In this document: positions 41,103 through 49,489 of the stretch, one piece after another | How positions within the stretch are numbered: the stretch's first letter is position 1 | Layout of the letters: every line of letters starts with the position of its first letter | Assembly: GCF_021653975.1 (NCBI RefSeq) | Contig: NZ_JAJKFK010000002.1 | Span: 372,001-436,000, forward strand | DNA length: 64,000 bases | Source: Amycolatopsis sp. GM8 | GTDB lineage: Bacteria > Actinomycetota > Actinomycetes > Mycobacteriales > Pseudonocardiaceae | Reading direction: 5' to 3' | Notes under the pieces: generated by a model | The model's database searches: none | Told to the model about the DNA's origin: nothing | What the model saw: the letters and a program-made list of their open reading frames with translations, nothing else | Translations under genes and position numbers: made by a program

Positions 41103-41924
41103 ATGAACGATCCACTGCTCTTGCGTGTGCTTACGGTTAACATTTGGAACGTCGAAGGCGACGACAAACGTCAACAACTCCTGCGCGACGCTATCACGGA
41201 TCTTCGGCCGGACCTCGTCGCATTGCAGGAGGTTACTCGCAACGCTGATTATGACCAGCTTGCCGCCGTTCTCGCCGACACAGAACTCCACGCTGTACAT
41301 CAGGTGGACGTGTTGCGCCCGACTGCGGCTGCTTCCCTGGCGGGAACCGCACTCGCGTCGCGCTGGGAACCGACGTCGGTAACCGGGATAGAGCTACCGC
41401 AAGGTATCGGCGCGGAGTGCGCGCTCGCCGCGACTGTGCCATTACCCAACGGCCTCGACCTGCTGTTCATGGCCGTTAAACCGACCTGGCGGCTCGACTC
41501 CGAGGTTGTTCGTACCACGCAGGCTCAAGCCATAGCCCAGTTCGACGCGAAGCTACGCCAGACCGTGCCGACCATCATCGCAGGCGATTTCGACGCGACA
41601 CCGGACGCCGATTGCATGCGTTACTTGACCGGGAAAACAGTGGTCGAAAACACGAGTGTACATTATCACGATGCTTGGACAATTGGCGGAGATGGCGGCC
41701 CCGGCTATACGTGGACGAGTGACAACACGCTGGCCGAACCATTGATCCGGAATACCCTCGGACAACTGCGACACGCGCGCAGAATCGACTACATCTTGGT
41801 CGGCTCCTTCCACAACCATCCGCTCGCCGCAGCACGAGTGCTGGACAGCCGAGTCGTCATGACGGATCCGCCCGCAAGCGACCACTACGGGGTCCTCGCC
41901 GACATCGAAATCGAGGCGCGCTGA
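41103..41924 (+). CDS. Endonuclease/exonuclease/phosphatase (EEP)-family phosphoesterase
   Basis: The protein has 273 residues from ATG 41103; ATG 41052 is an alternative with no better ribosome site. It shows EEP-fold motifs: VLTVNIWNVEG, LVALQEV (metal Glu), VPTIIAGDFDATPDA (GDFN-like), RIDYILVG and PASDHYGVLADI (SDH catalytic). There is no signal peptide, so it is cytoplasmic. It lies between the phosphoramidate core and the sulfotransferase-like gene. It could hydrolyse the 3',5'-bisphosphonucleotide left after group transfer, as PAP phosphatases do after sulfation, or it could trim the product. This is inference. Confidence 0.82.
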   Translation: MNDPLLLRVLTVNIWNVEGDDKRQQLLRDAITDLRPDLVALQEVTRNADYDQLAAVLADTELHAVHQVDVLRPTAAASLAGTALASRWEPTSVTGIELPQGIGAECALAATVPLPNGLDLLFMAVKPTWRLDSEVVRTTQAQAIAQFDAKLRQTVPTIIAGDFDATPDADCMRYLTGKTVVENTSVHYHDAWTIGGDGGPGYTWTSDNTLAEPLIRNTLGQLRHARRIDYILVGSFHNHPLAAARVLDSRVVMTDPPASDHYGVLADIEIEAR

Positions 41925-41964
41925 GTTGAATTAAACTCCGCGAACGCGTACCTTACCCGCCCCT

Positions 41965-42879
41965 ATGCTCGACAGAATGATCACAGGATTCTTTGTCGAG
42001 GATCAAGAGGGGCACCGACGACTCAACGACGAGTTCCGTCGATTCCGCGAAGATGGCTACGGGTTGCCGCCGGACAATCTGCGCGCGATCGGCGACAAGG
42101 ATGTCATCGTCGCCAACTATGGTAGCGCTGGAACGGTGGCCATCAACAATATTCTGGCCGAGCTCGGTCTCAACTACGTAGCGAGCAATATCGCGACGCT
42201 CCATGCCGACGGAACCAGCAGCGCGACGGAATCCTATACGGAACGATGGCAGCAGCTCATCACGACCAGGCAAGCCGCCACCACCCTGTGGCCGCGCTTC
42301 ACGAAAACGCACCTCCCCCACGAATATTTCTCGTCAAAGAGACTGGGCGGTGTCTGGATCGTGGTACGGGACCCGCGGGACGCCCTTTACTCGCTGTACC
42401 GCATACTTCATCAACAAGATGATCCCGCAACCGACCCGTACGAGACGTGGAATCATTCATTCGACGACTGGATCAACGACAACAGCGTACTCAATCGCCG
42501 ACCGGTCGATATGTGGGTCGAATTCTACTCGAGCTGGCTCGAGCGCGCCGGCTACCAAGACGAGCTGACGATCACCAGATTCGAGGACTTCAAACGGAAT
42601 CCAGCGCAGACAATCGGCGCTGCCCTCGAACGTTTCGGTGTCAAAGTAACAAGACAACAGCTCGACGCGGCCGCTTCAGCCAGTTCTTTCGCCGCCATGC
42701 AGACACACGAGAGTGCTGTGAGTACTGGGGCGCAGGTCATACGCCGTGGCATGATCAACGAATGGCGTGAGTGGATGGATGACGAGAAATGGCGCGCTTT
42801 TTCGGGAGACGACCTCAGGGAGCTTGCGGGTAAGTTGGGCTACGACCTCACGTTCACGTCCGACCTGAGCCACAGCTGA
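41965..42879 (+). CDS. Sulfotransferase-fold protein, candidate phosphoramidate transferase
   Basis: The protein has 304 residues from ATG 41965; ATG 41977 is possible. It shows the cytosolic-sulfotransferase pattern: RFTKTHLPHEYF (KTHLP, 112-122), the 3'-phosphate site WIVVRDPRDALYSLYR (131-146), LTITRFEDFKRNP, and the C-terminal RRGMINEWREWM (260-271). The 5'-phosphosulfate-binding loop, normally YPKSGTTW, is NYGSAGT (51-57): the lysine that contacts the transferred sulfuryl group is missing. The donor in this cluster is predicted to be 3'-phospho-CDP-amidate, a PAPS analogue, so it is a candidate phosphoramidate transferase. Classical sulfation is the alternative. Confidence 0.78.
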   Translation: MLDRMITGFFVEDQEGHRRLNDEFRRFREDGYGLPPDNLRAIGDKDVIVANYGSAGTVAINNILAELGLNYVASNIATLHADGTSSATESYTERWQQLITTRQAATTLWPRFTKTHLPHEYFSSKRLGGVWIVVRDPRDALYSLYRILHQQDDPATDPYETWNHSFDDWINDNSVLNRRPVDMWVEFYSSWLERAGYQDELTITRFEDFKRNPAQTIGAALERFGVKVTRQQLDAAASASSFAAMQTHESAVSTGAQVIRRGMINEWREWMDDEKWRAFSGDDLRELAGKLGYDLTFTSDLSHS

Positions 42880-42885
42880 ATGCCG

Positions 42886-43866
42886 TTATTCATTGACGGA
42901 TTGCGTGCCCGAACCGACGATCGACAGGTCACCGGCTGCCGCGGAACGCACTTCCGACACCAGCGGGTAGTGACAGCGCCACGAACGGTCGTCCTGCTCG
43001 CTGATACCAGGCTCGTCACGCCGGCAACGGTCAACGGCGTACGCGCACCGAGATGAGAAGGCGCACCCGTTCGTCGTTTCAACCCTCTCCTGGGGTGCAC
43101 CACTTTGCGTAGCGGTATGCGCGCCTGGAATCGAGTCCAGAAGGAGTCGCGTATACGGGTGCTGGGGAGCACTCCAGACCTCGCGAGTTGATCCGGTTTC
43201 GACGATCTGCCCTCGGTACATGACGAGCACACGGTCGGTGAGGTGCTGCACGACACTGAGGTCGTGAGAGATGAGGACGATCGCCATCCCTGTTGTGCTT
43301 TGGATATCCACGAGCAGGTTCAGGATCTGGGCCTGGACCGACACGTCGAGGGAGGAGGTGGGCTCATCGGCGATCAGCACATCGGGACGGCAGGCGAGCG
43401 CGCGCGCGATCGAGGCTCGCTGACACTGGCCCCCACTGAGTTGTCGCGGCTTGCGGCCCCGTTGACTTCGATCAATTCCGACCCTGGCAAGGAGATCGGC
43501 AGCGAGTCGTCTACTCCCGGACCTTGTCGTTTTGTCATGCGCGGCGACCGCTTCTGCCACTGCCGACATGATCGTCTGCCGCGGATTCAGGGAGCTATAA
43601 GGATCCTGGAACAACATCTGGACACGTCGCCGACGTTCGTCCTTGCTCGTGAGCTTTCCCCACGGCTCGTCGAAAGCCAGCAGTTCGCCGGATGTCGGTT
43701 TCATAAGGCCGGCAAGTAGCCGCCCGAGCGTGGTCTTACCGCATCCACTCTCACCAACGATCCCCAACGTCTCGCCGTAACTCAACGAGAGCTCGATGTC
43801 GCGAAGGACCGACTTACCACCGGGGTACGCGAATGCCATATGTCTGGCGTCGAACAGCTTGCTCAT
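42886..43866 (-). CDS. Oligopeptide/dipeptide ABC transporter ATPase (OppF/DppF type)
   Basis: The protein has 326 residues. It has Walker A GIVGESGCGKTTLGRLL, Q-loop MLFQDPYSSLNPR, signature LSGGQCQRASIARAL, Walker B VLIADEPTSSLDV and switch His in LISHDLSVV. The C-terminal oligo_HPY region has Cys residues (CAFSSRCAYAVDRC) that can bind an Fe-S cluster in Dpp/Opp ATPases. It is last gene of a leftward five-gene importer operon, overlapping its partner ATPase by 4 bases. It meets the sulfotransferase-like gene head-on with a 6-base gap. Confidence 0.93.
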   Translation of the reverse strand: MSKLFDARHMAFAYPGGKSVLRDIELSLSYGETLGIVGESGCGKTTLGRLLAGLMKPTSGELLAFDEPWGKLTSKDERRRRVQMLFQDPYSSLNPRQTIMSAVAEAVAAHDKTTRSGSRRLAADLLARVGIDRSQRGRKPRQLSGGQCQRASIARALACRPDVLIADEPTSSLDVSVQAQILNLLVDIQSTTGMAIVLISHDLSVVQHLTDRVLVMYRGQIVETGSTREVWSAPQHPYTRLLLDSIPGAHTATQSGAPQERVETTNGCAFSSRCAYAVDRCRRDEPGISEQDDRSWRCHYPLVSEVRSAAAGDLSIVGSGTQSVNE

Positions 43867-44849
43867 ATTCTGTTCACCTCATCAAGCGACGCATCGACGA
43901 CGTCGTGCAGGAAACATGAAGCGAAGTGTGCGTGCGTGTCGATTCCCGTCAACGCAGGGACAGCGGAGGAACACTTGTCGAATACGGACGGGCATCGTGT
44001 CCGGAAGGCGCAGCCGCTCGGCCGATCTTCGGGCGATGGCGGAGAGCCAGGTATTGACTCGAGCCGTGCTCGGTGTTCTGCCATGTGTGGTCGAGAGCGG
44101 ATCAAGGCTCTGGTGTACGGATGACCGGGATCGGCGAGTATGAGACCGGTGGGCCCACTTTCGACGATGCTGCCCGAATACATGATCGCGACGTCGGTGG
44201 TGAGTTGCTCGATGACGGACAGGTCGTGCGAGACAGCCAGCAAGGCCATACCTCGTTGCTGCCGTAGTTGTTCCAATAGTTCGAGGATGGATTTCTGTAC
44301 TGTGACGTCGAGGGCCGTAGTGGCCTCGTCAGCAATGATGAGTTCAGGGTCGCCAGCTAGTGCCAACGCTATCATGACACGTTGACGCATTCCACCGCTC
44401 AATTGGTGAGGATACAGATCCAGAAGGGCCGCAGTGGCGTCGAGCTGTACCGCATGGAGCAGTTCCCGCGTTCGCCTCGCGATGTTCGGTGCGCGATATT
44501 CTCGTAGCGTTTCTTCGACCTGGGCGCCGACCGGCATCAGCGGGTCAAGGGCCGACTGGGAGCTCTGTGGCACCAATGCGATGCGTCGACCGCGATAGCG
44601 CCGCCACTGACGTTCGCTCCACCGGCCGGCGTCCTCGCCTCGGTACTGGAACGTGCCACGGGACAGTTGCCCGCCGACGACCGCAAGAGTTCCGGTGAGC
44701 AGACGGCATGTCATGCTCTTACCCGATCCGGTCTCGCCCACCAGACCAACGGCCGCGCCTCGTCGGACCGTGAGGCTGACGTCCCGGAGGATCTCGGCGG
44801 ACCGGATCCGGACGGCAACATTGTCGAGGGCCAAGAGAGCATCGGTCAT
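43863..44849 (-). CDS. Oligopeptide/dipeptide ABC transporter ATPase (OppD/DppD type)
   Basis: The protein has 328 residues. Walker A is GLVGETGSGKSMTCRLL, signature QLSGGMRQRVMIALALAG and Walker B LIIADEATTALDV; the second-residue Ala for Pro (DEAT) is common in this family. The C-terminal region has CAFRTRCPSVFDKC (HPY/Fe-S type). Its start overlaps the permease stop (ATGA). It forms the heteromeric ATPase pair with the next gene. Confidence 0.93.
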   Translation of the reverse strand: MTDALLALDNVAVRIRSAEILRDVSLTVRRGAAVGLVGETGSGKSMTCRLLTGTLAVVGGQLSRGTFQYRGEDAGRWSERQWRRYRGRRIALVPQSSQSALDPLMPVGAQVEETLREYRAPNIARRTRELLHAVQLDATAALLDLYPHQLSGGMRQRVMIALALAGDPELIIADEATTALDVTVQKSILELLEQLRQQRGMALLAVSHDLSVIEQLTTDVAIMYSGSIVESGPTGLILADPGHPYTRALIRSRPHMAEHRARLESIPGSPPSPEDRPSGCAFRTRCPSVFDKCSSAVPALTGIDTHAHFASCFLHDVVDASLDEVNRI

Positions 44850-45745
44850 CTGCGCACATCACTCTCTGTGGCGAACGAATCAGCGACCAACGAGAAACCC
44901 AGTCCTACCAGGACGATGATCGCGCCGGGAAGAAGTGCTGCCCACCAAGCAGTTTGTAGTGTGTCGCGGGCTTGGTACATCAAGCTTCCCAGCTCGGGTG
45001 TGGGCTCCTGCACGCCGGTGCCCAGGAAGGCCAGGCTCGCTGTGGTGACCATGACGAAGACGGCATCCGCTGCCACATAAGTCAGGGAAGCACCGGTCAC
45101 GTTCGGGAGCATGTGTCGAAAGAAGACTCTCCGGCGTGAATAACCGAGTAGCGACGCCGCGACGATGTACTCCCGGTTCCGCACGCTCAGGGTTTCCGCG
45201 CGTCCGAGCCGCGCGTAAACCGCCCAGCCCACCGTCCAGATCGATAGCAGGATGGTCGGCACGCCTCGCGGCAGACCCGGTATGTCCGGCCCATTGCCGA
45301 TGACGACTGTCAGCGTCAGGACCAGAATTACGAAAGGGATCGCCAGTACCGCATCGATCAACCTCGTCGCGACAAGGTCGACGACTCGATTCCGAGCGAG
45401 CCCGATCAGCATGCCGATACCCTGGCCGACTACCAGGCTGATGCCGACGGCAAGGACGATGATCGTGAGATCTGTGTGTAACGCGCCGGCGCATCTGACC
45501 AAAAGGTCGCGGCCAAGGGCATCCGTGCCGAACGGGTGCGCGGCCGAAGGGGCCAAGTTGGGGGCGGCTACAAGCGCATCCTGCGAATACGGACTCAGGA
45601 TCGGCACAATGACCGACGCCACGACGAATACGAGCAGTATGCCCAAGCCTACGATGGCCTCACCCCGCGAGGAGAGTGCCGTCAGGACGCGGCGACGGGC
45701 CGTGCGCCGCCGCGTCCTGAGCGATGTGATCTCGACGCTCGTCAT
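44846..45745 (-). CDS. ABC transporter permease (DppC/OppC type)
   Basis: The protein has 299 residues from ATG 45745, overlapping the upstream permease stop (ATGA). After an Arg-rich cytoplasmic tail there are about six membrane segments. AAHPFGTDALGRDLL is the classic OppC N-terminal motif, and the EAA loop is EYIVAASLLGYSRRRVFFRHMLPN. It forms the channel with the DppB-type permease. Confidence 0.93.
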   Translation of the reverse strand: MTSVEITSLRTRRRTARRRVLTALSSRGEAIVGLGILLVFVVASVIVPILSPYSQDALVAAPNLAPSAAHPFGTDALGRDLLVRCAGALHTDLTIIVLAVGISLVVGQGIGMLIGLARNRVVDLVATRLIDAVLAIPFVILVLTLTVVIGNGPDIPGLPRGVPTILLSIWTVGWAVYARLGRAETLSVRNREYIVAASLLGYSRRRVFFRHMLPNVTGASLTYVAADAVFVMVTTASLAFLGTGVQEPTPELGSLMYQARDTLQTAWWAALLPGAIIVLVGLGFSLVADSFATESDVRR

Positions 45746-46707
45746 CGCAACCTCGGGTCGATCAGACGATATGCGATGTCCGCCAGCAGGTTCCCGAAGA
45801 CCACGAACATGCCGGTGATGATCGCGACGGCCTGGACCACCGGGTAGTCGCGGGAATTGGTCGCGTTCACCAGGGTGGTACCCACCCCGGGCAGGCCGAA
45901 CACGGCTTCGACCACGACGGCTCCACCGATCAGACCGCCGATGTTCAGGCCGACCAGCGTGATAGTCGGCAATGCACTGTTCGGCAGGACATGGCGCAGG
46001 ACAAGTCGGGACCGGGAAAGACCGCGGGTCATGGCTGCTTCGATGAACTGCTCGCGGAGGGTGTCGCGCGCTTTTTGCCGCACAGCACGTGCAATGAGTG
46101 GCGCCAGATACGCGCTGAGGACCAGGACAGGTAACCACAAGTAGCTGAAGTTTTCCGGATAGTGTCCCGCCCACCCGCCGGCCGGAGCGATCTGTGCCTG
46201 TACTGCCAGGACCAGGATGCCGACCAGCCCCACAAAAAATGCCGGTGTCGCCAATAGCACTACGGCCGAGACACGGATGCCATAGTCGAGCCAGCGTCCG
46301 CGCGACATGGCCGCGAGCAGCCCGATGGCCGCTCCCGAGATCAACGAGAAGACGATCGTCGCCGCGACCAGCGTGAGCGTCACCAGAAGGCTGCTGCCCA
46401 CCAGCGACACTACCGAAACACCGGGATAGGCCAGGGACTGTCCGAGGTCGCCGTGGGCGACCCCGGACAGATACTTGCCCAGCTGAGAAACGAGAGGATC
46501 ATCCAGGTGCATCCGCTGGTGGAGCTCGGCCACCTGACTTTCCGTTGCCTGCGGCCCCAACAGCTGACGGGCCGGGTCACCAGGTACCAGATGGATCAGG
46601 AGGAAGGTGATGAGGAGAACACCGAACGCGACCGCGACCGCCTGGACGACCAGTACCCACAGGGGCTGCCCGCTCTGCTTGAGCTCGGAGTTGCGTCCTG
46701 GCATCAC
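45742..46707 (-). CDS. ABC transporter permease (DppB/OppB type)
   Basis: The protein has 321 residues. GTG 46707 overlaps the binding-protein stop (GTGA); an ATG at 46704 follows. It shows IHLVPGDPARQLLGPQAT near the N-terminus, about six membrane segments, and the EAA motif EQFIEAAMTRGLSRSRLVLRHVLPNS. It is standard for the family. Confidence 0.93.
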   Translation of the reverse strand: MMPGRNSELKQSGQPLWVLVVQAVAVAFGVLLITFLLIHLVPGDPARQLLGPQATESQVAELHQRMHLDDPLVSQLGKYLSGVAHGDLGQSLAYPGVSVVSLVGSSLLVTLTLVAATIVFSLISGAAIGLLAAMSRGRWLDYGIRVSAVVLLATPAFFVGLVGILVLAVQAQIAPAGGWAGHYPENFSYLWLPVLVLSAYLAPLIARAVRQKARDTLREQFIEAAMTRGLSRSRLVLRHVLPNSALPTITLVGLNIGGLIGGAVVVEAVFGLPGVGTTLVNATNSRDYPVVQAVAIITGMFVVFGNLLADIAYRLIDPRLR

Positions 46708-48245
46708 TGTCCGGCGCCACCCACGAGCAGCCTGAACGCGACCTGCTTTACGGCGTCCGGCGATACATTCGTCGCGCTCACCATTGCGAAGTCCGACAGT
46801 GCGACGAACGGCCGGTCGGCTTCGAACTGATCACTGATCGCTTGAGTGATCTGTGGTAGCTGATCCGCCTTCGTCGTATTCAACTGCCCGACGAGCGAAT
46901 CCATGGCCGCCGACTCGTAGTTCGTCAGACCGGCATGCAGCCCACCCTTGGGGTCCAACGTTGACGCCACCAGGTGGCCAGGGTCAGGCACGTCCGACGT
47001 CAGCGGCCCGAGCAGAGTTTGGAACTGTCCCTTCAAGGCGCGGTCGATGCCGACGGATTGCTGCTGAGCATCAAGATTTATGTTGACACCGATGTCTTTC
47101 AGGTTCTGTTGGATGATCGTCGCCGTCGGCTGCGCCCACGGGATGCTCGTGTAGTACAAGAGATCGACCGAACAACCAGTGGCGCATTGGGTTCCGGCAA
47201 GGAGATCTTTGGCCTTGGCGATGTCGCGTGCGCCATTGGTCTTCGGCTCGTACTGAGGCATGGTCGAAGGCCAGTAGCCGGCGCGGGGCGTCGTCTGGCC
47301 CTGCCACACGACCTGGTCGATTTGCTGCCGGTCGATGGCCAGGTTGATCGCCTGTCGTATCTTCACGTCGCTGAGCAACGGATCTTTGTTGTTGGGGATC
47401 AGCTCGATCGTCCCGAACTGCTTTACGACGACACTCTTGACGTCACCCGTCATCTGCGGGATGAGTGACGGCGGAAGATCGAGCGCCCAGTTGGCCTGTC
47501 CGGTGCGGACCTGAGCAAGTCGAGTGCCCGCGTCGGCGACGACGGTGAACTTGACGGTGTCCACCTTGGGTTGAGCGCCCCAATAGTTGGGGTTACGCGT
47601 CATCGTCACGCCGGCGCCGGCGCTGATCTCACTGAGCACATAGGGCCCCGCGGAAACGGGCTTCTTGAAGAAGTCGGCCTGGCCGATCTTGTCCTTCGGA
47701 AAGATCGTGAACGCGTAGCCGGACAAGACCGTCGGCAGCGCGGCATAGGGAGCGCTGAGCTTGACGACGACAGTGCTCGCCGATGGCGCAGTGACTTCGG
47801 TGACGGGTTTGAGGAGAGAAAAACTCTGACCGGCGACATCGTGGCGGACCCGGTCGAGCGTTGCGACGACGTCAGCCGAGGTCAGTGGAGTGCCATCGGA
47901 GAACTTGAGATCGGGTCGCAGCGTGAAGGTCCAACTCAACTGGTCGGCTGCCGGGGTGATCGAGGCGGCAAGTGCCGGACCTCCGACGTCAGGACCATCG
48001 CTGTAGCTGGTCAGGCGCGCTCCGAACAGCGAGATGATGAACGCATCTTCGGTTGCCCCGGTCGCGTCCGGGTCGTAGCCGGATGGAGCGGCACCGAGTG
48101 CGATCGTGACGGTCGCGGGCGTTGCCGAGGATTGTTCGGTCTTGGCAAGATTGCTGGGTGTGCTACACGCGGCGAGCATGAAGGCGACTACGCCGAGCAC
48201 GCCGATCGCGAGACGCGAGCGGCATCGCGTACCTCTGGGCGCCAT
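46704..48245 (-). CDS. Solute-binding lipoprotein, family 5 (peptide/nickel/sugar-peptide)
   Basis: The protein has 513 residues. ATG 48245 is chosen because AGGAGC lies 5-6 bases upstream; earlier ATGs at 48263 and 48284 are less likely. It has a lipoprotein signal with lipobox LAAC. The SBP_bac_5 body includes LRPDLKFSDGTPLTSADVVATLDRV, SAGPYVLSE, NPNYWG and IRQAINLAIDR. It captures peptides or peptide-like small molecules outside the cell for the four downstream genes. The RpiR regulator upstream hints at a sugar-phosphate-linked ligand. Confidence 0.92.
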   Translation of the reverse strand: MAPRGTRCRSRLAIGVLGVVAFMLAACSTPSNLAKTEQSSATPATVTIALGAAPSGYDPDATGATEDAFIISLFGARLTSYSDGPDVGGPALAASITPAADQLSWTFTLRPDLKFSDGTPLTSADVVATLDRVRHDVAGQSFSLLKPVTEVTAPSASTVVVKLSAPYAALPTVLSGYAFTIFPKDKIGQADFFKKPVSAGPYVLSEISAGAGVTMTRNPNYWGAQPKVDTVKFTVVADAGTRLAQVRTGQANWALDLPPSLIPQMTGDVKSVVVKQFGTIELIPNNKDPLLSDVKIRQAINLAIDRQQIDQVVWQGQTTPRAGYWPSTMPQYEPKTNGARDIAKAKDLLAGTQCATGCSVDLLYYTSIPWAQPTATIIQQNLKDIGVNINLDAQQQSVGIDRALKGQFQTLLGPLTSDVPDPGHLVASTLDPKGGLHAGLTNYESAAMDSLVGQLNTTKADQLPQITQAISDQFEADRPFVALSDFAMVSATNVSPDAVKQVAFRLLVGGAGQ

Positions 48246-48267
48246 CTTTAGCTCCTGGTTCATCTGA

Positions 48268-48283
48268 TGAAAGACCGGTTTCA
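48268..48283. promoter_or_regulatory. TGAAA/TTTCA inverted repeat before the ABC importer operon
   Basis: TGAAA-GACCGG-TTTCA lies about 20 bases upstream of the binding-protein start. It is a good candidate operator for the RpiR product encoded immediately upstream; direct binding is inference. Confidence 0.45.
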
Positions 48284-48406
48284 AAACATGCGTCTCACTG
48301 GCAAGGATTTTTGCCTCATGGAGCCATACATGGCAAGCGGGCCGGAGTGAACTCGCGGTAAAACTTGGACTGGTCGTCGGCAGCTACGTCGTGGCGTACA
48401 GTCAGG

Positions 48407-49306
48407 TCAGAGTTGGTGTTGAGCGGCCACTTGGTGGTGTTGCTCGAGAGCGAGCAATCCGCGTTGCTCACTTCGGAAGGCGACGTCGACGTAGAGCGCG
48501 TCGATCACTGCCAGATGCGCCATCCGGCTGGCCATGGCCTCGACGCGATAGCTGATCCCCCGGCCTCCGGCAATGATCGGGTGGTCGACCACGCGGGTCA
48601 GCGGGCTCTTGCTGAAACTGGTGATCGCGATGGTGGTCGCGCCGCCGTCGCGGGCTGCCGTGGTGGCCGCCAACGTTTCCTTCGTCGCGCCCGTGTGGCT
48701 GACGGTCACGCACACGCCACGAGCGCCGAGGGTACGTGCGGCAAGGTGCTGGGTGAGTGCGTCGACCGGCGCATCGACCGGCAGGCCGAGCATCCGGAAA
48801 CGGTACGCCGCATCCTGCGCGATCGGGCTGCTCGGCCCTAGCCCGACCAGCACCAACCGCCCCGCTCCGGCGATAGCGCGCGCCGCTGCCGCGAACGCGG
48901 CGTGGTCGACAGTCGCCAGGCAATCGGACAGCACAGCCGCGCTCGACGAGACGACCTTCTCCAGGACTGCCGAGCTGTCGTCAGCAGCGGAGATTTCCTC
49001 GTACACCAGCTTGCCCCCCGGACTCGCGCTGCGCACCACGAGGCGCTTGACGTCCTGGAACCCGCCGAACCCCATCCGCTGACATGCGCGCACCACCGTC
49101 GATTCCGCAACACCCGCCGCGGCCGCCACCTCGGTAATCGACAAGTACCCCAGGCCCTGAGCACGATCCAGCAACACCTGTGCGACTCGGCGATCCGCCG
49201 GGCGGAGGGAAGGCATCAGAGCACGGACTCGACCGAGCACGTCGTGACCTACCCGTGGTGCCGGGTTGGCATCCGCCTTTTCGAGACCGCGAGCGCTTGG
49301 CGACAC
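48407..49306 (-). CDS. RpiR-family regulator (HTH_6 plus SIS domain)
   Basis: The protein has 299 residues. GTG 49306 is chosen, with AAGGAT 7 bases upstream; open frame further left is not protein-like. The N-terminal HTH is LSITEVAAAAGVAESTVVRACQRMGF. The C-terminal SIS domain (~130-260) has LVLVGLGPSSPIAQDAAYRF and VCVTVSHTGATKETL, which binds phosphosugars. It lies upstream of and in the same direction as the ABC importer, so it probably senses a phosphorylated sugar derived from the imported compound. Confidence 0.9.
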   Translation of the reverse strand: MSPSARGLEKADANPAPRVGHDVLGRVRALMPSLRPADRRVAQVLLDRAQGLGYLSITEVAAAAGVAESTVVRACQRMGFGGFQDVKRLVVRSASPGGKLVYEEISAADDSSAVLEKVVSSSAAVLSDCLATVDHAAFAAAARAIAGAGRLVLVGLGPSSPIAQDAAYRFRMLGLPVDAPVDALTQHLAARTLGARGVCVTVSHTGATKETLAATTAARDGGATTIAITSFSKSPLTRVVDHPIIAGGRGISYRVEAMASRMAHLAVIDALYVDVAFRSEQRGLLALEQHHQVAAQHQL

Positions 49307-49489
49307 GGCAACTATCCTTGCCCAGATATACGGCAGAAGGCAAATGACAGTTTGATCTACCGAGCAGGAGGCGGTGACGGGGGTGGCCACGACGGCGCGA
49401 CGGTCCTCGTGGCCGGCTGTCGAACGCATCACAGGTGGCCTGCCGACGGACTGCGACGTGCTCCCAGGTCGGGTCGTCAACTGTCCCGT

